Shown here: positions 9,511-18,369 of the stretch, piece by piece
How the letters are laid out: every line of letters begins with the position of its first letter
Numbering within the stretch: the stretch's first letter is position 1
Assembly: GCA_964602515.1 (NCBI GenBank)
Contig: CAZRRJ010000001.1
Location: forward strand, 434,001 to 498,000
Length of the DNA: 64,000 nucleotides
Origin: Carboxylicivirga sp964602515
GTDB taxonomy: Bacteria; Bacteroidota; Bacteroidia; Bacteroidales; Marinilabiliaceae
Reading direction: 5' to 3'
Notes under the pieces: model-generated
What the model saw: the letters and a program-made list of their open reading frames with translations, nothing else
The model's database searches: none
Told to the model about the DNA's origin: nothing
Translations under genes and position numbers: made by a program

Positions 9511-10317
9511 ATGACACCAAACAACATTGCTATTTTAGGTGGAGGAAATCTCGGCTCATCAATAGCGAAAGGGCTTGTTAAAAGTGGCTTAATGCAACCA
9601 AAGCAGATAACTGTTACTAATCTGGAGTTAGAGATGATTCAGCACCTGCATGACAAAGAAGGTTTTAATATTACAACGGATAATGTTAAAGCAGTTGAGA
9701 GTGCAGAAATTGTTATTATTGCTGTTAAACCAACAGGAGCAACGCCTTTATTAGAACAGGTAAAAGAAATTCTTAAACATGGTAAACATGTTCTTATTTC
9801 AGTTATTTCGGGTGTGAAAATTAATGATCTGGAAACAATTCTTGGTGATGTTCCGGTTATACGTGCTATGCCAAACACGGCAATAGCTATTCAAGAATCT
9901 ATGACAGCACTTTCATTTAACGAAAAAGGATTAGCGTATAAAGAAAAGGTAGTTAATATTTTTGATCAATTAGGTTCAACGATGGTAATACCAGAAGCTC
10001 AAATGCCAGCTGCAACAGTTTTAGCTTCTTGTGGAATTGCTTTTGCATTACGTTTTTTACGTGCAGCATCGCAGGGTGGAATTGAAATAGGTTTCTCATC
10101 TAAACTATCCCAGGAGATTGCTGCACAAATTATGAAAGGCGCTGCAAATCTTATTACTGAAAATAATTCTCATCCAGAGCCGGAAATTGATAAAGTTACA
10201 ACACCTCTAGGAGTTACAATTAAGTCATTAAATAAAATGGAGTACGAAGGTTTTAGTTCTTCATTAATTCAGGGTGTAGTCGCAGGTTATAATAAGATTT
10301 TGGAAACAGAATCCTAG
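9511..10317 (+). CDS. proC: Pyrroline-5-carboxylate reductase
   Basis: A 268-aa enzyme that reduces pyrroline-5-carboxylate to proline with NAD(P)H. The N-terminal Rossmann motif is IAILGGGNLGSSIAKGL. AVKP (around residue 72), ISVISGVKI and VIRAMPNTAIAI are typical ProC segments, and the C-terminal domain carries TTPLGVTIKSLNKME where most members have the TPGGTT loop. The frame extends to 9469, but ATG at 9511 is chosen because the dinucleotide fold should start within a few residues. Length is normal. Neighbours do not add information; no other proline gene is seen. Confidence 0.92.
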   Translation: MTPNNIAILGGGNLGSSIAKGLVKSGLMQPKQITVTNLELEMIQHLHDKEGFNITTDNVKAVESAEIVIIAVKPTGATPLLEQVKEILKHGKHVLISVISGVKINDLETILGDVPVIRAMPNTAIAIQESMTALSFNEKGLAYKEKVVNIFDQLGSTMVIPEAQMPAATVLASCGIAFALRFLRAASQGGIEIGFSSKLSQEIAAQIMKGAANLITENNSHPEPEIDKVTTPLGVTIKSLNKMEYEGFSSSLIQGVVAGYNKILETES

Positions 10318-10563
10318 ATATTGGTAATGATGTTGTTAGTTGTTTTAAAATCTTTTTTTTTACTAAAGAAATATAAAGGGCAGAGATGTTTTAAAGAAAG
10401 ATGAATAAATCTGAATAATTTTAAACAACTTTAGTACCAGAAACACGAACTTGCCTCAAAATGCCAAAAATTATAAGAACCTTCATTAATATTGTTTCTG
10501 AAGCAGCTTTAGGTGATTATAGAAGTAATATAAATGAAGGTATCTTAAAGTCAAGGTAAAAAA

Positions 10564-11682
10564 CTATTCCTTAACTGTTTCTCTGCGAGGACATGCAGGA
10601 AGTTTAACTTCTTTTTCCTCGTAATAAGATTCCAAACAACTATTAGGGTCGCAACAAGTGTGGCATATGCGTTTGTATGCGGCATAGCTATTTAAAACAA
10701 CACCTGTTGATAGAAAATTTCTTTTAACTGGTTCTTCCCTCATCAAGTCTGTACTTAAATATTTTTTATTGTCATCAGCAAACACTGTTACAACAACTGC
10801 ATTTGGCCCTAACTCTTCCTGTATTTTTAAAGCACCTAAAAAATTAGCCCCACTTGAAATACCAACACCTAAACCAAGCTCAGAACTTAATTTTTGAGCC
10901 ATTATAATGGCATCACCATCATCAACACTTATAATGTTATCAAGATCTCTCAGTTTAATAATGGAAGGTATAAATTCATCAGAAATACCTTGAATACGGT
11001 GTTTACCAACTTTATGACCCGTACTCATCGTTGGAGAATTTGAAGGTTCTAAAGGGTATATTTTAATATCAGGTACCTTTTCTTTTAAATATTGACCAAC
11101 GCCCATAACAGTGCCTCCGGTACCAACGCCAGCAACAAAGGCATCAGGACTAATAGAGCGAAATTTTAATTGCCAGTAAATTTCAGGACCTGTTGTGGTA
11201 TAATGTGCTTCACAATTATCCTTGTTCGAGAATTGGTGGGGCTGAAAAGAGTTTTTATTCTTTTCAGCCAATTGATTAGCCATTTCAATACTTCCTAAAA
11301 AGCCTCCTTCTTCAGGTGTAACTAATCTAATGTCAGCTCCAAAACTCTTAATTAGGTTTTTTCTTTCTTGGCTCATCCAGTCAGGCATAAAAATAGTAAC
11401 CGGATGTCCCATAGCTCTGCCAACACCAGAAAATGCTATCCCCGTATTCCCACTTGTAGCTTCTATAATTTGGTCACCATCTTTTAAATGACCATTTTCG
11501 TATGCTTTATTCAGAATGTGGAAAGCCATTCTATCCTTTATACTCCCTGTAAGGTTAAGGAATTCAGCTTTAGCATAGATTTTACGTGTTAAACCTTTAT
11601 AGTTAAAATCAATTGCTAACAATGGCGTATTACCTATCAGGGTAGATAAGCCTTGCATTCTTTTATTCTTATTTTCATGCAT
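10564..11682 (-). CDS. PLP-dependent cysteine synthase-like enzyme with Cys-rich tail
   Basis: A 372-aa fold-type II PLP enzyme. The PLP lysine lies in NLTGSIKDRMA, the substrate loop is EATSGNTGIAF, and the phosphate-binding loop is GVGTGGTVMGVG, all as in CysK/CysM and cystathionine beta-synthase. Cysteine synthase makes cysteine from O-acetylserine and sulfide. After the catalytic domain (about residue 320) an extension contains six cysteines (CHTCCDPNSC, then a C-L-E and PACPRR), which is not part of the standard family and may bind a metal or cluster. ATG at 11682 (MHENKNKRM) is preferred over the longer frame to 11742. No terminator is visible. Confidence 0.85.
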   Translation of the reverse strand: MHENKNKRMQGLSTLIGNTPLLAIDFNYKGLTRKIYAKAEFLNLTGSIKDRMAFHILNKAYENGHLKDGDQIIEATSGNTGIAFSGVGRAMGHPVTIFMPDWMSQERKNLIKSFGADIRLVTPEEGGFLGSIEMANQLAEKNKNSFQPHQFSNKDNCEAHYTTTGPEIYWQLKFRSISPDAFVAGVGTGGTVMGVGQYLKEKVPDIKIYPLEPSNSPTMSTGHKVGKHRIQGISDEFIPSIIKLRDLDNIISVDDGDAIIMAQKLSSELGLGVGISSGANFLGALKIQEELGPNAVVVTVFADDNKKYLSTDLMREEPVKRNFLSTGVVLNSYAAYKRICHTCCDPNSCLESYYEEKEVKLPACPRRETVKE

Positions 11683-11742
11683 AGTTTTTACAATTATCAA
11701 TGTCGTTACTTTATCAATTACTACATGCTTTAAAAGACACAT

Positions 11743-12313
11743 AAATAAACAAATAAGGTGACATCAATATCAATAAAACATTGCTAAAATTTTCAGGATC
11801 TTACAATTAATAATTATCAATTGTATGAATATGTAAATGTGGAATAATATATGTATGTTATTGTAATAAATTGGGCTTAAAATTATGTAACCGTTTTACT
11901 TGTATTTGAATATAGGCTTCTTTATTTGATATGTAATAGGCTTAATAACTTTATACGTTTAAAAAGCTATTAGTGTTGTTTGGTATGAGTTATTGTTTTT
12001 TGACTGAGTGAGATAGGAAGATTTGAGTGTATATTAAGAATTAAAGAATTTAATAAACTATTACTGTTTACTGGTATATTGCAAAAACAGCTTGTAGCAT
12101 TATTTTTTTTGTAAAGTTTAAAACTATTCAAGTGTTAACCTTAAATATCAATATTTTGTTTAAAAATTTTATTCTGAGTTCCGTTTTCGATAATAGGCTT
12201 AAGACACTCATAAAATATTTATAAAATAGATGTTCATTTTTATAATTAAAGAAATAATTCGTGAATTTTCATTTTTTTAACATTTTTAAAGCTTGGATAT
12301 CCCTACAAGTATA
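11743..12313. other. Divergent intergenic region
   Basis: About 570 bases of very AT-rich DNA between the minus-strand cysteine synthase-like gene and the plus-strand carboxyltransferase operon. It presumably holds promoters for both directions. I see no open frame with protein-like composition, no RNA gene and no clear repeat. Confidence 0.5.
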
Positions 12314-12321
12314 TATTTTTG
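12293..12321 (+). promoter_or_regulatory. Promoter of the carboxyltransferase operon
   Basis: TATTTTTG at 12314-12321 matches the -7 consensus TAnnTTTG; TTG at 12293-12295 lies 18 nt upstream as a -33 element. The predicted RNA start near 12328 lies downstream of the ATG at 12293, which rules that codon out and supports the start at 12377. Confidence 0.6.
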
Positions 12322-12376
12322 GCGACACAAAAGACAATTAAAGAATTTTTGGTGTAATTGTAAAGTATCTGTATTT

Positions 12377-13933
12377 ATGAAAGTATCTGAAAAGATTGAG
12401 CTACTTAAAAAGAAGCGTGAAGAAGTCCAGAAAATGGGTGGAGATGCTCGTGTAGCAAAGCAGCATGAGAAAGGGAAGCTTTCCGCGCGTGAGCGTATCG
12501 ATCTTCTTTTTGATGAAGGTAGCTTTAGAGAGGTAGACATGTTTGTTGAGCATCGCTCGGTTAACTTTGGTTTAGAAAAAGTTGAAGTACCTTCTGATGG
12601 TGTAATTACCGGACATGGTTTAGTACATGGTCGTCCTGTATTTGCATACTCACAGGATTTTACTTCTCGTGGAGGATCACTTGGAGAAATGCATGCGGCT
12701 AAAATCTGTAAAATTATGGATTTAGCGGTTAAAGCAGGAGCGCCTGTCGTTGGTCTTAATGACTCTGGTGGTGCGCGTGTTGAAGAGGGAGTTGATGCAC
12801 TTAAAGGTTATGGTGAAATCTTCATGCGTAATTCTCGTGCTTCTGGTGTTATTCCTCAAATTTCGGCAATCATGGGCCCCTGTGCAGGTGGTGCTGTATA
12901 TTCTCCTGCAATGACTGACTTTATTTTCATGGTGAAGAAACAAAGTCACATGTTTATTACAGGACCTAATGTAATCAAAACCGTTACTGGTGAAGAAACT
13001 ACATTAGAAGAATTAGGTGGAGCCATGGTTCATAACACTAAGAGTGGAAATGCTCACTTCGCTTGTGATAATGATGAAGATACCATCGAAGCTATTAAGG
13101 AGTTGTTGGAGTTTTTACCTAACAATAACTTAGAAGAAGCACCCCAAATTCCAATGGGTGATGACCCAACTCGCCAATGCGAAGAATTAAATACAATAAT
13201 ACCAGATGATGCTAAAACACCATACGACATGGTGAGTGTTATTGAGTCAGTATTGGACAATGGTGAATTTATGCAGGTGCACGAGCACTATGCAGAAAAT
13301 GCTATTGTTGGTTTCGGTCATCTTAACAATCGTTCTGTAGGTATTATTGCTAACCAGCCTATGATTCAGGCAGGTTGTTTAGATATTGATGCGTCTGATA
13401 AAATCAGTCGTTTTGTTCGTACATGTGATGCGTACAATATTCCAATGATCACTTTTGTTGATGTTCCCGGATATCTTCCAGGAGTACAGCAGGAGTGGGA
13501 TGGTATTATTCGTCATGGTGCTAAATTATTATGGTCTTACGCTGAAGCTACTGTACCTAAGTTTACAGTTGTTACACGTAAAGATTATGGTGGAGCATAC
13601 TTAGCAATGTGTTCTAAACCTCTTGGAGCAGATATGGTATTTGCATGGCCGTCAGCAGAAATTGCAGTAATGGGTGCCAAAGGGGCTGTTGAAGTTATTT
13701 CAACTTACCGTAAACAAATTTCTGAAGCTGAAGACAGGCAAGCAATGACCGATGTTAAAATTAAGGAATACGAAGATGCGTTTAATGTACCTTATTTAGC
13801 TGCCAAGCGTGGTTATATTGATGATGTTATCCTGCCAAGTGAAACAAGGCAGCGCCTGATTGATGCACTTGAAGTGATGTCAACGAAAACAGAGGTGTTA
13901 CCTCCTAAGAAGCACGGAAACATTCCATTGTAA
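12377..13933 (+). CDS. Acyl-CoA carboxylase/decarboxylase carboxyltransferase subunit (PccB/MmdA type)
   Basis: A 518-aa carboxyltransferase of the crotonase-like PccB/MmdA family. It moves a carboxyl group between biotin and propionyl-CoA/methylmalonyl-CoA. The N-terminal MKVSEKIELLKKKREEVQ and KLSARERIDLLFDEGSF are typical, GPCAGGAVYSPAMTDF forms the first oxyanion site, and FVDVPGYLPGVQQE plus YGGAYLAMCSKPLGAD form the second. C-terminal residues end KKHGNIPL as in MmdA/PccB proteins. It heads an operon with a 61-aa protein (12 nt downstream) and a PycB/OadA-like biotin protein. No oadB/mmdB sodium pump subunit is present, so carboxylase versus decarboxylase direction is open. Confidence 0.92.
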   Translation: MKVSEKIELLKKKREEVQKMGGDARVAKQHEKGKLSARERIDLLFDEGSFREVDMFVEHRSVNFGLEKVEVPSDGVITGHGLVHGRPVFAYSQDFTSRGGSLGEMHAAKICKIMDLAVKAGAPVVGLNDSGGARVEEGVDALKGYGEIFMRNSRASGVIPQISAIMGPCAGGAVYSPAMTDFIFMVKKQSHMFITGPNVIKTVTGEETTLEELGGAMVHNTKSGNAHFACDNDEDTIEAIKELLEFLPNNNLEEAPQIPMGDDPTRQCEELNTIIPDDAKTPYDMVSVIESVLDNGEFMQVHEHYAENAIVGFGHLNNRSVGIIANQPMIQAGCLDIDASDKISRFVRTCDAYNIPMITFVDVPGYLPGVQQEWDGIIRHGAKLLWSYAEATVPKFTVVTRKDYGGAYLAMCSKPLGADMVFAWPSAEIAVMGAKGAVEVISTYRKQISEAEDRQAMTDVKIKEYEDAFNVPYLAAKRGYIDDVILPSETRQRLIDALEVMSTKTEVLPPKKHGNIPL

Positions 13934-13945
13934 AATTATTGTATT

Positions 13946-14131
13946 ATGACAGCAAGAGAAAAAAAGAGAAAAGCAGCAATGATTGCTGTGGCTTATTACC
14001 TGGAGCAGGAAGCAGCTAAAAATAATGATGCAAAAGCAGATAATACATGGCTGGCAGCAGGTAAAGAAGTAATAATGGGTAATCGTGCTATGGTGCAACG
14101 CCGTGGCCGTTTATTACGTTCTCGCGCTTAA
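13946..14131 (+). CDS. Small subunit-like protein of the biotin enzyme operon
   Basis: A 61-aa basic, helix-rich protein placed between the two enzyme subunits. It opens with TAREKKRKAAMIAVAYYLEQ and ends with NRAMVQRRGRLLRSRA. The Ala-rich helix followed by a Trp-containing segment (NTWLAAGKEV) and a basic end is reminiscent of the cytosolic C-terminal part of OadG/MmdD proteins, but the membrane helix of OadG is missing. A role as assembly or linker subunit is inference from position and composition. Translation is supported by the tight spacing to the gene before it. Confidence 0.75.
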   Translation: MTAREKKRKAAMIAVAYYLEQEAAKNNDAKADNTWLAAGKEVIMGNRAMVQRRGRLLRSRA

Positions 14132-14201
14132 TTATTAAAATGATTATTGTTAGCGATTGTTAAAGGATATCGACTAACATTAACCACAAAATATTAAAAA
14201 G

Positions 14202-16106
14202 ATGAATTTCGATAAACATGGGGTATTAGAAATGTCCCAACTAGAGTTTGGTGCTGATCGTCCAAAAGCAGCTAATCCAATTAAAATTAATGACGTTAGC
14301 TTACGTGATGGTCACCAGTCTTTATTTGCGACACGTGGTCGTACAGAAGATATGTTGCCAGTAGCAGAAATGATTGATAATGCGGGTTATAATGCTGTGG
14401 AAACATGGGGTGGAGCAACATTTGACACTATGCACCGTTTTCTTGCTGAGGATCCGTGGGAGCGTCTGCGTGTACTTAAGAAGCACATGCCTAAAACACC
14501 ATTTTCTATGCTGCTGCGCGGTCAGAATGTTGTAGGTTACCGTAATTATGCAGATGATGTTGTAAAAGCTTTCGTTCAGCGTTCAATTGATAACGGAATG
14601 GATATTTTTCGTTGTTTCGATGCTTTGAATGATTACCGGAACTTTGAAACAGCAGCACAAGTTATTAAGGATAATAAAAAGCATTTCCAGGGAGTTGTTT
14701 GTTACACGCTTAATCAACCTCGCTTAGGTGGAGATGTTTACAATATGGATTACTACCTTAATAAGGTAAAAGAGTTAGTGGCTTTTGGTGTTGATTCGAT
14801 CTGTATTAAAGATATGGCCGGTTTAATTGCACCTTACGATATCTATAACCTAGTTCGTGAAATCAAGAAATTGACTGACATTCCATTAAACTTGCATACT
14901 CACTTTACTTCGGGAATGGGAGATTTGGCTATTTTTAAAGCTGTTGAAGCGGGCATCGACATTGTTGATACATGTATAGGGCCTTATGCTTACCGAACAT
15001 CTCATGCAGCTGTTGAGCCACTAATCATGTCATTGTTAGGAACTAGCCGTGATTCTGGTATGGATATTAATAAAATTACTGCTATTTCAGACGAAATGGA
15101 GAAGTACATACCAAAGTACAGGCATTTGGATAACAACCCTAAGTATGCAACAACTGATATTAATGTACTACTTCACCAAACTCCGGGAGGTATGCTTTCT
15201 AATCTGGTAAACCAGTTAAAGGCAATGGACTCTTTGGATAAATTACCTGAGGTATTCCGTTTGTTACCAAAAGTTCGTAAAGATCTTGGTAATATTCCAT
15301 TGGTAACACCAACCTCTCAGATAGTTGGGGTACAGACTGTAAATAATGTATTATTTGATTCTTACGAAGGTGAGTATGCCCAGATTACAAAAGAAGTAAA
15401 AGATCTTTGTTACGGATTATACGGTAAAACAACTGATCCGATTAATCCAGAAGTACAGAAAAAGGCATTAAAAGATTATCCACGTGGTGAAGAGCCTATA
15501 ACAGCGCGCCCTGGTTCAATATTAGAGCCAGAAATGGATCAGGTAAAAGAAGATTTCTCTGGTTTAGCACAGGATATTGATGATGAAGTATTGTGTGCAT
15601 TGTACCCTGTGACTGGTAAGCGTTTCCTTAAGTGGAAATATGGAAAAGAAGAAGTACCTGCTGAGTTCCAGGCTAAAACAATGGAGCAAGTTGAAAAGGA
15701 GCAGGAACTAGTTCGTAAAGCTTTGTCTGGCGAATTAACTTCAAAAGGAGGTCCAGGTGCTACTCGCGAATTAGAAGTTAAAGTTGATGGTGAAGTTTTT
15801 ACCGTTGAGATTAACGATCCTAATGCTGTTGCTGGTGCTCCACGTACTCGTCGTGCTAAAGGAGGAACAAAAGAAGTTGAGGCTACTGGTAGCTTAACTG
15901 CTCCAATCCCTGGTATGATTGTAGAATTCAAGAAAAAAGTTGGCGATGAAGTGGCAGCAGGAGAAACTGTTGTTGTATTAGAAGCAATGAAAATGATGAA
16001 TAACCTTGATTCATCAGTAGATGGTGTTGTTACTGAGATTAAATACGAATCTGGTGATTCCGTTTCAAAAGGTGACGTATTGATGGTTATCGAGCCTAAA
16101 GCATAG
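14202..16106 (+). CDS. Pyruvate carboxylase subunit B / oxaloacetate decarboxylase alpha-like protein with biotin domain
   Basis: A 634-aa protein. Residues about 25-300 are the DRE-TIM metallolyase domain (INDVSLRDGHQSLFATRGRT, with metal ligands in NLHTHFTSGMG). The PYC_OADA conserved carboxylase domain follows (about 320-520), and the C-terminal biotinyl domain carries VLEAMKMMNNL, in which the second-last Lys of EAMKM is biotinylated. A flexible linker (about 540-565) precedes the biotin domain. Such proteins transfer CO2 between oxaloacetate/pyruvate and biotin. With the upstream MmdA-type subunit it could form a transcarboxylase-like or propionate-pathway enzyme. ATG at 14202 is used; a second ATG ten codons in is possible. 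A strong terminator follows. Confidence 0.9.
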   Translation: MNFDKHGVLEMSQLEFGADRPKAANPIKINDVSLRDGHQSLFATRGRTEDMLPVAEMIDNAGYNAVETWGGATFDTMHRFLAEDPWERLRVLKKHMPKTPFSMLLRGQNVVGYRNYADDVVKAFVQRSIDNGMDIFRCFDALNDYRNFETAAQVIKDNKKHFQGVVCYTLNQPRLGGDVYNMDYYLNKVKELVAFGVDSICIKDMAGLIAPYDIYNLVREIKKLTDIPLNLHTHFTSGMGDLAIFKAVEAGIDIVDTCIGPYAYRTSHAAVEPLIMSLLGTSRDSGMDINKITAISDEMEKYIPKYRHLDNNPKYATTDINVLLHQTPGGMLSNLVNQLKAMDSLDKLPEVFRLLPKVRKDLGNIPLVTPTSQIVGVQTVNNVLFDSYEGEYAQITKEVKDLCYGLYGKTTDPINPEVQKKALKDYPRGEEPITARPGSILEPEMDQVKEDFSGLAQDIDDEVLCALYPVTGKRFLKWKYGKEEVPAEFQAKTMEQVEKEQELVRKALSGELTSKGGPGATRELEVKVDGEVFTVEINDPNAVAGAPRTRRAKGGTKEVEATGSLTAPIPGMIVEFKKKVGDEVAAGETVVVLEAMKMMNNLDSSVDGVVTEIKYESGDSVSKGDVLMVIEPKA

Positions 16107-16132
16107 TTATATTACTTACTTTATTCTAAAAG

Positions 16133-16164
16133 AAAGGCAGGTCAATTTAGACCTGCCTTTTTTT
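16133..16164 (+). terminator. Intrinsic terminator of the biotin enzyme operon
   Basis: AAAGGCAGGTC and GACCTGCCTTT form a perfect 11-bp stem with a 6-nt loop, followed by TTTT. The group II intron remnant begins one or two bases after the T run. Confidence 0.9.
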
Positions 16165-16165
16165 G

Positions 16166-17075
16166 GTGTGCCGTGCATGGTAAATTACTAGATGGTGTAA
16201 GTCAATTGTGGGGACTAGCTTAAGGCAAGGGTGATTATCGTGAGGGGTATAACCAGAAGGAAGCTGGCAGCAAAATTCCGACTCAAGGAACACGAACATT
16301 ATCAGTTATAGCAGGTGGGTCGCTGAGTCCTTTGTTGAGCAATATAATGCTAAACGAACTCGACAAAGAACTTCATAATCGAGGAAATAAATTTGTTCGT
16401 TATGCAGATGATCTTGTGATTTTATGCAAAAGTAAAAGAGCAGAGGAACGTATTAAGGACAATGTAGCAAAGTTTATAGAGGGGAGTCTTTTCTTGAAAG
16501 TAAACAGAGATAAAACTTCGGAGGTGCACTTTAACCAAATTAAGATCTTAGGCTACTCTTTTTATCAATCAAAAGGAGTAGTTCGGTTTCGTATTCATCC
16601 CAACAGCATAGTTAAAAAGAAGTTGAAACTTCGGTTATTAACAAACCGAAACAATGGATGGAGAACCGAAAAACGTAAGAGAGAATTATCACTATTTTAT
16701 AAAAGGATGGATTAATTATTACAAATACGCTGATATTCTAAAATTGCTTAAAAAGGTTTATAAATGTTATCGCCGCCGATTGCGGATGGTAATTTGGAAA
16801 CAATGGAAAAAGATTAAGACTAAATGGCGTAATCTAATCAAGCTTGGGAATTTGCCAATACGCGCAAGGCATATTGGCCCACTTCAAATAGTCCGATCCT
16901 TGCTTCCAGTATAACCAATGAGCTACTAAAGCGTGCTGACTATATTTTTATGTCCGATTATTATAAGCTGGTAAGAGTGTGATTGAGGAACCGCCTTGGT
17001 ATGGATCCGTATGCCGGGTGGTGTGGGAGATGCTTCAGAGATACTTTATTTTATCTCTCTGACCATCTACCCGAT
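16166..17075 (+). mobile_element. Group II intron remnant (truncated, non-functional)
   Basis: The segment starts with GTGTGCCGTGCATGG, continues with GGTGTAAGTC and the segment GTGAGGGGTATAACC plus GAAGGAAGCTGGC, which are typical of domain I near the 5' end of bacterial group II introns. A broken reverse transcriptase/maturase frame follows (16314-16982). After it, GAGGAACCGCC at 16984-16994 and CCGGGTGGTGTGGGAG look like domain V, and the element ends CTACCCGAT at 17075, a usual 3' boundary. Most of the RNA core and the first half of the reverse transcriptase are missing. It sits directly downstream of an intrinsic terminator, the insertion habit known for group IIC introns, though the domain V looks more like other classes. 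Confidence 0.8.
16314..16982 (+). pseudogene. Broken group II intron reverse transcriptase/maturase
   Basis: Only the second half of the protein remains. It begins at GGSLSPLLSNIMLNELD (reverse transcriptase block 4) and has the catalytic FVRYADDLVIL motif, followed by LGYSFYQSKG and the maturase (X) domain. The frame breaks near 16700: the first frame stops at 16715, while FIKGWINYYKYADI and RRRLRMVIWKQWKKI continue one base out of step. It breaks again near 16848, after which EFANTRKAYW, SNSPILASSITNELLKRADY and the stop at 16982 are in the third frame. The YADD residues are intact, but the protein cannot be made whole. Confidence 0.85.
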
Positions 17076-17483
17076 TTGTTATAAAATTGTAAAAGACTGT
17101 TTGAAAAGCAAAAGCTATTGGCTTTTATTTAAAACTCATTATTATCTTTCCGGTCTTAATAAAAGAACAAAGTTTTAGTAACATTTCTTCAGATATTTAA
17201 GGGTAAAAGCTTTTTGTATTAAGTGACTTAGGTTTCTGGCTAGTTTCTTAAATGATAGTCAATGTAAATTCATTCTATTAAAGTTTCTTATTCTTCGTAA
17301 AAACCTACTTAGTTAAATACACAATTACAACGTATTCGCCTTCATTGAATAATTGACTTACAATTTCTTCTCTGTACTTTCCAAATTATATTGAGCATGT
17401 ATTTCAGGTATTAAAAAAAACACTTCATACCTAATAATTCTATTTTCAGGAAGAAATAGTGTACGGCATTGTGTAATGTCTGT
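17076..17483. other. Intergenic region after the intron remnant
   Basis: About 400 AT-rich bases without a supported gene. A weak 6-bp hairpin (AAAAGC...GCTTTT near 17114-17130) is present. An open frame 16996-17178 only runs over the intron end and is not a gene. Confidence 0.5.
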
Positions 17484-17491
17484 TATATTTG
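17484..17491 (+). promoter_or_regulatory. Bacteroidota -7 promoter element
   Basis: TATATTTG matches TAnnTTTG, about 58 nt upstream of the lipoprotein phosphoesterase start. No good -33 element is seen at the usual distance. Confidence 0.45.
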
Positions 17492-17548
17492 TAATAAACC
17501 TAATAAAAGAACATTATTAGTTTAGTGTTTTCCTAACCTTAACAGAGA

Positions 17549-18358
17549 ATGAATAAGTTTTTCTTAACAAAGCTAGTTGTTATACTAGTATTTATGACGT
17601 TTATTTCTTCATGTAAAGAAATAATTGAGTATAGCCCGTACGAGAATATTGTAGATGCTAAATGGAAGAATCAAAATCAAAAAGAATACAATAGATTACT
17701 TCCAGAAGCAAGTAAAAGTTTTGAGCCTTTCAGAGTGGGTTTAATATCAGACTCTCACACTTATTACGATGAGTTTGTAAAACAAGTTAGTTACCTGAAT
17801 ACAAGAAATGATCTGGATTTTATTATTCATTTGGGTGACATAACTTTAAGCTCCAATTCACGAGAGTTTAAATGGTATAGTGATATATTAGACCGGATTG
17901 AAGTTCCTGTTTTTACGATTATTGGTAATCATGATTGTCTTGGCAATGGATATGATATTTTTGTTGAAATGTTTGGTGATCCAAATCTATATTTTGCATA
18001 CAAGGACGTTAAATTTGTATTATTTGATAATATAGTATGGGAGAAGAATATTAAAGATCCTGATTTTGAGTGGCTTACTTCTGCTGTTGTTAATGATAAG
18101 AACCATAAGCATGTAATCCCGTTTTCTCATATATTTCCTTGGGATAGTCAGTTTTCATATGGAAATGAGTTAGTCTATAATTACATTTTGGAGCAGAACA
18201 ATATTTCGCTTTCAGTTCATGGTCATGGTCACAGTTATAAGTTATCAAATCCATATGATAGTGTTGATTATTTGATAGTTCCGAGCTGTAGTAAAGATGA
18301 GATTGTTATCCTGGATATACAAGCAGATACTATAAAAATTGAACGAGTTCATTATTAA
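17549..18358 (+). CDS. Metallophosphoesterase lipoprotein (calcineurin-like)
   Basis: A 269-aa exported lipoprotein: hydrophobic signal with lipobox FISSC (Cys at residue 22). The calcineurin-like metal-site motifs appear in order: LISDSHTYYDEF (Asp-x-His), HLGDIT (GD), IIGNHDCLG (GNHD), VIPFSHIFPW and SVHGHGHSYK (the final GHxH). All metal ligands are present, so a di-metal phosphoesterase is likely; the substrate is unknown. The protein is probably anchored in the outer or inner membrane and faces the periplasm or surface. The gene lies 11 nt before a putative outer-membrane protein gene, so the pair is likely co-transcribed. Confidence 0.85.
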   Translation: MNKFFLTKLVVILVFMTFISSCKEIIEYSPYENIVDAKWKNQNQKEYNRLLPEASKSFEPFRVGLISDSHTYYDEFVKQVSYLNTRNDLDFIIHLGDITLSSNSREFKWYSDILDRIEVPVFTIIGNHDCLGNGYDIFVEMFGDPNLYFAYKDVKFVLFDNIVWEKNIKDPDFEWLTSAVVNDKNHKHVIPFSHIFPWDSQFSYGNELVYNYILEQNNISLSVHGHGHSYKLSNPYDSVDYLIVPSCSKDEIVILDIQADTIKIERVHY

Positions 18359-18369
18359 TTTAGAAAGAT

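Noticed and set aside
12293..12376. 28-residue extension of the carboxyltransferase from ATG 12293
   Set aside because: A good -7 promoter element lies downstream of it (12314-12321), and the residues (WRHKRQLKNFWCNC) do not fit the family.
15539..15931. 130-codon minus frame inside the biotin protein gene
   Set aside because: Shadow of the conserved carboxylase and linker region on the other strand.
16166..17075. Firm assignment of the intron to group IIC
   Set aside because: The place behind a terminator fits, but domain V and the maturase end resemble other bacterial classes; left open.
16996..17178. 60-codon frame at the 3' end of the intron
   Set aside because: Covers intron domain V and VI and runs into the flank; not protein-like.
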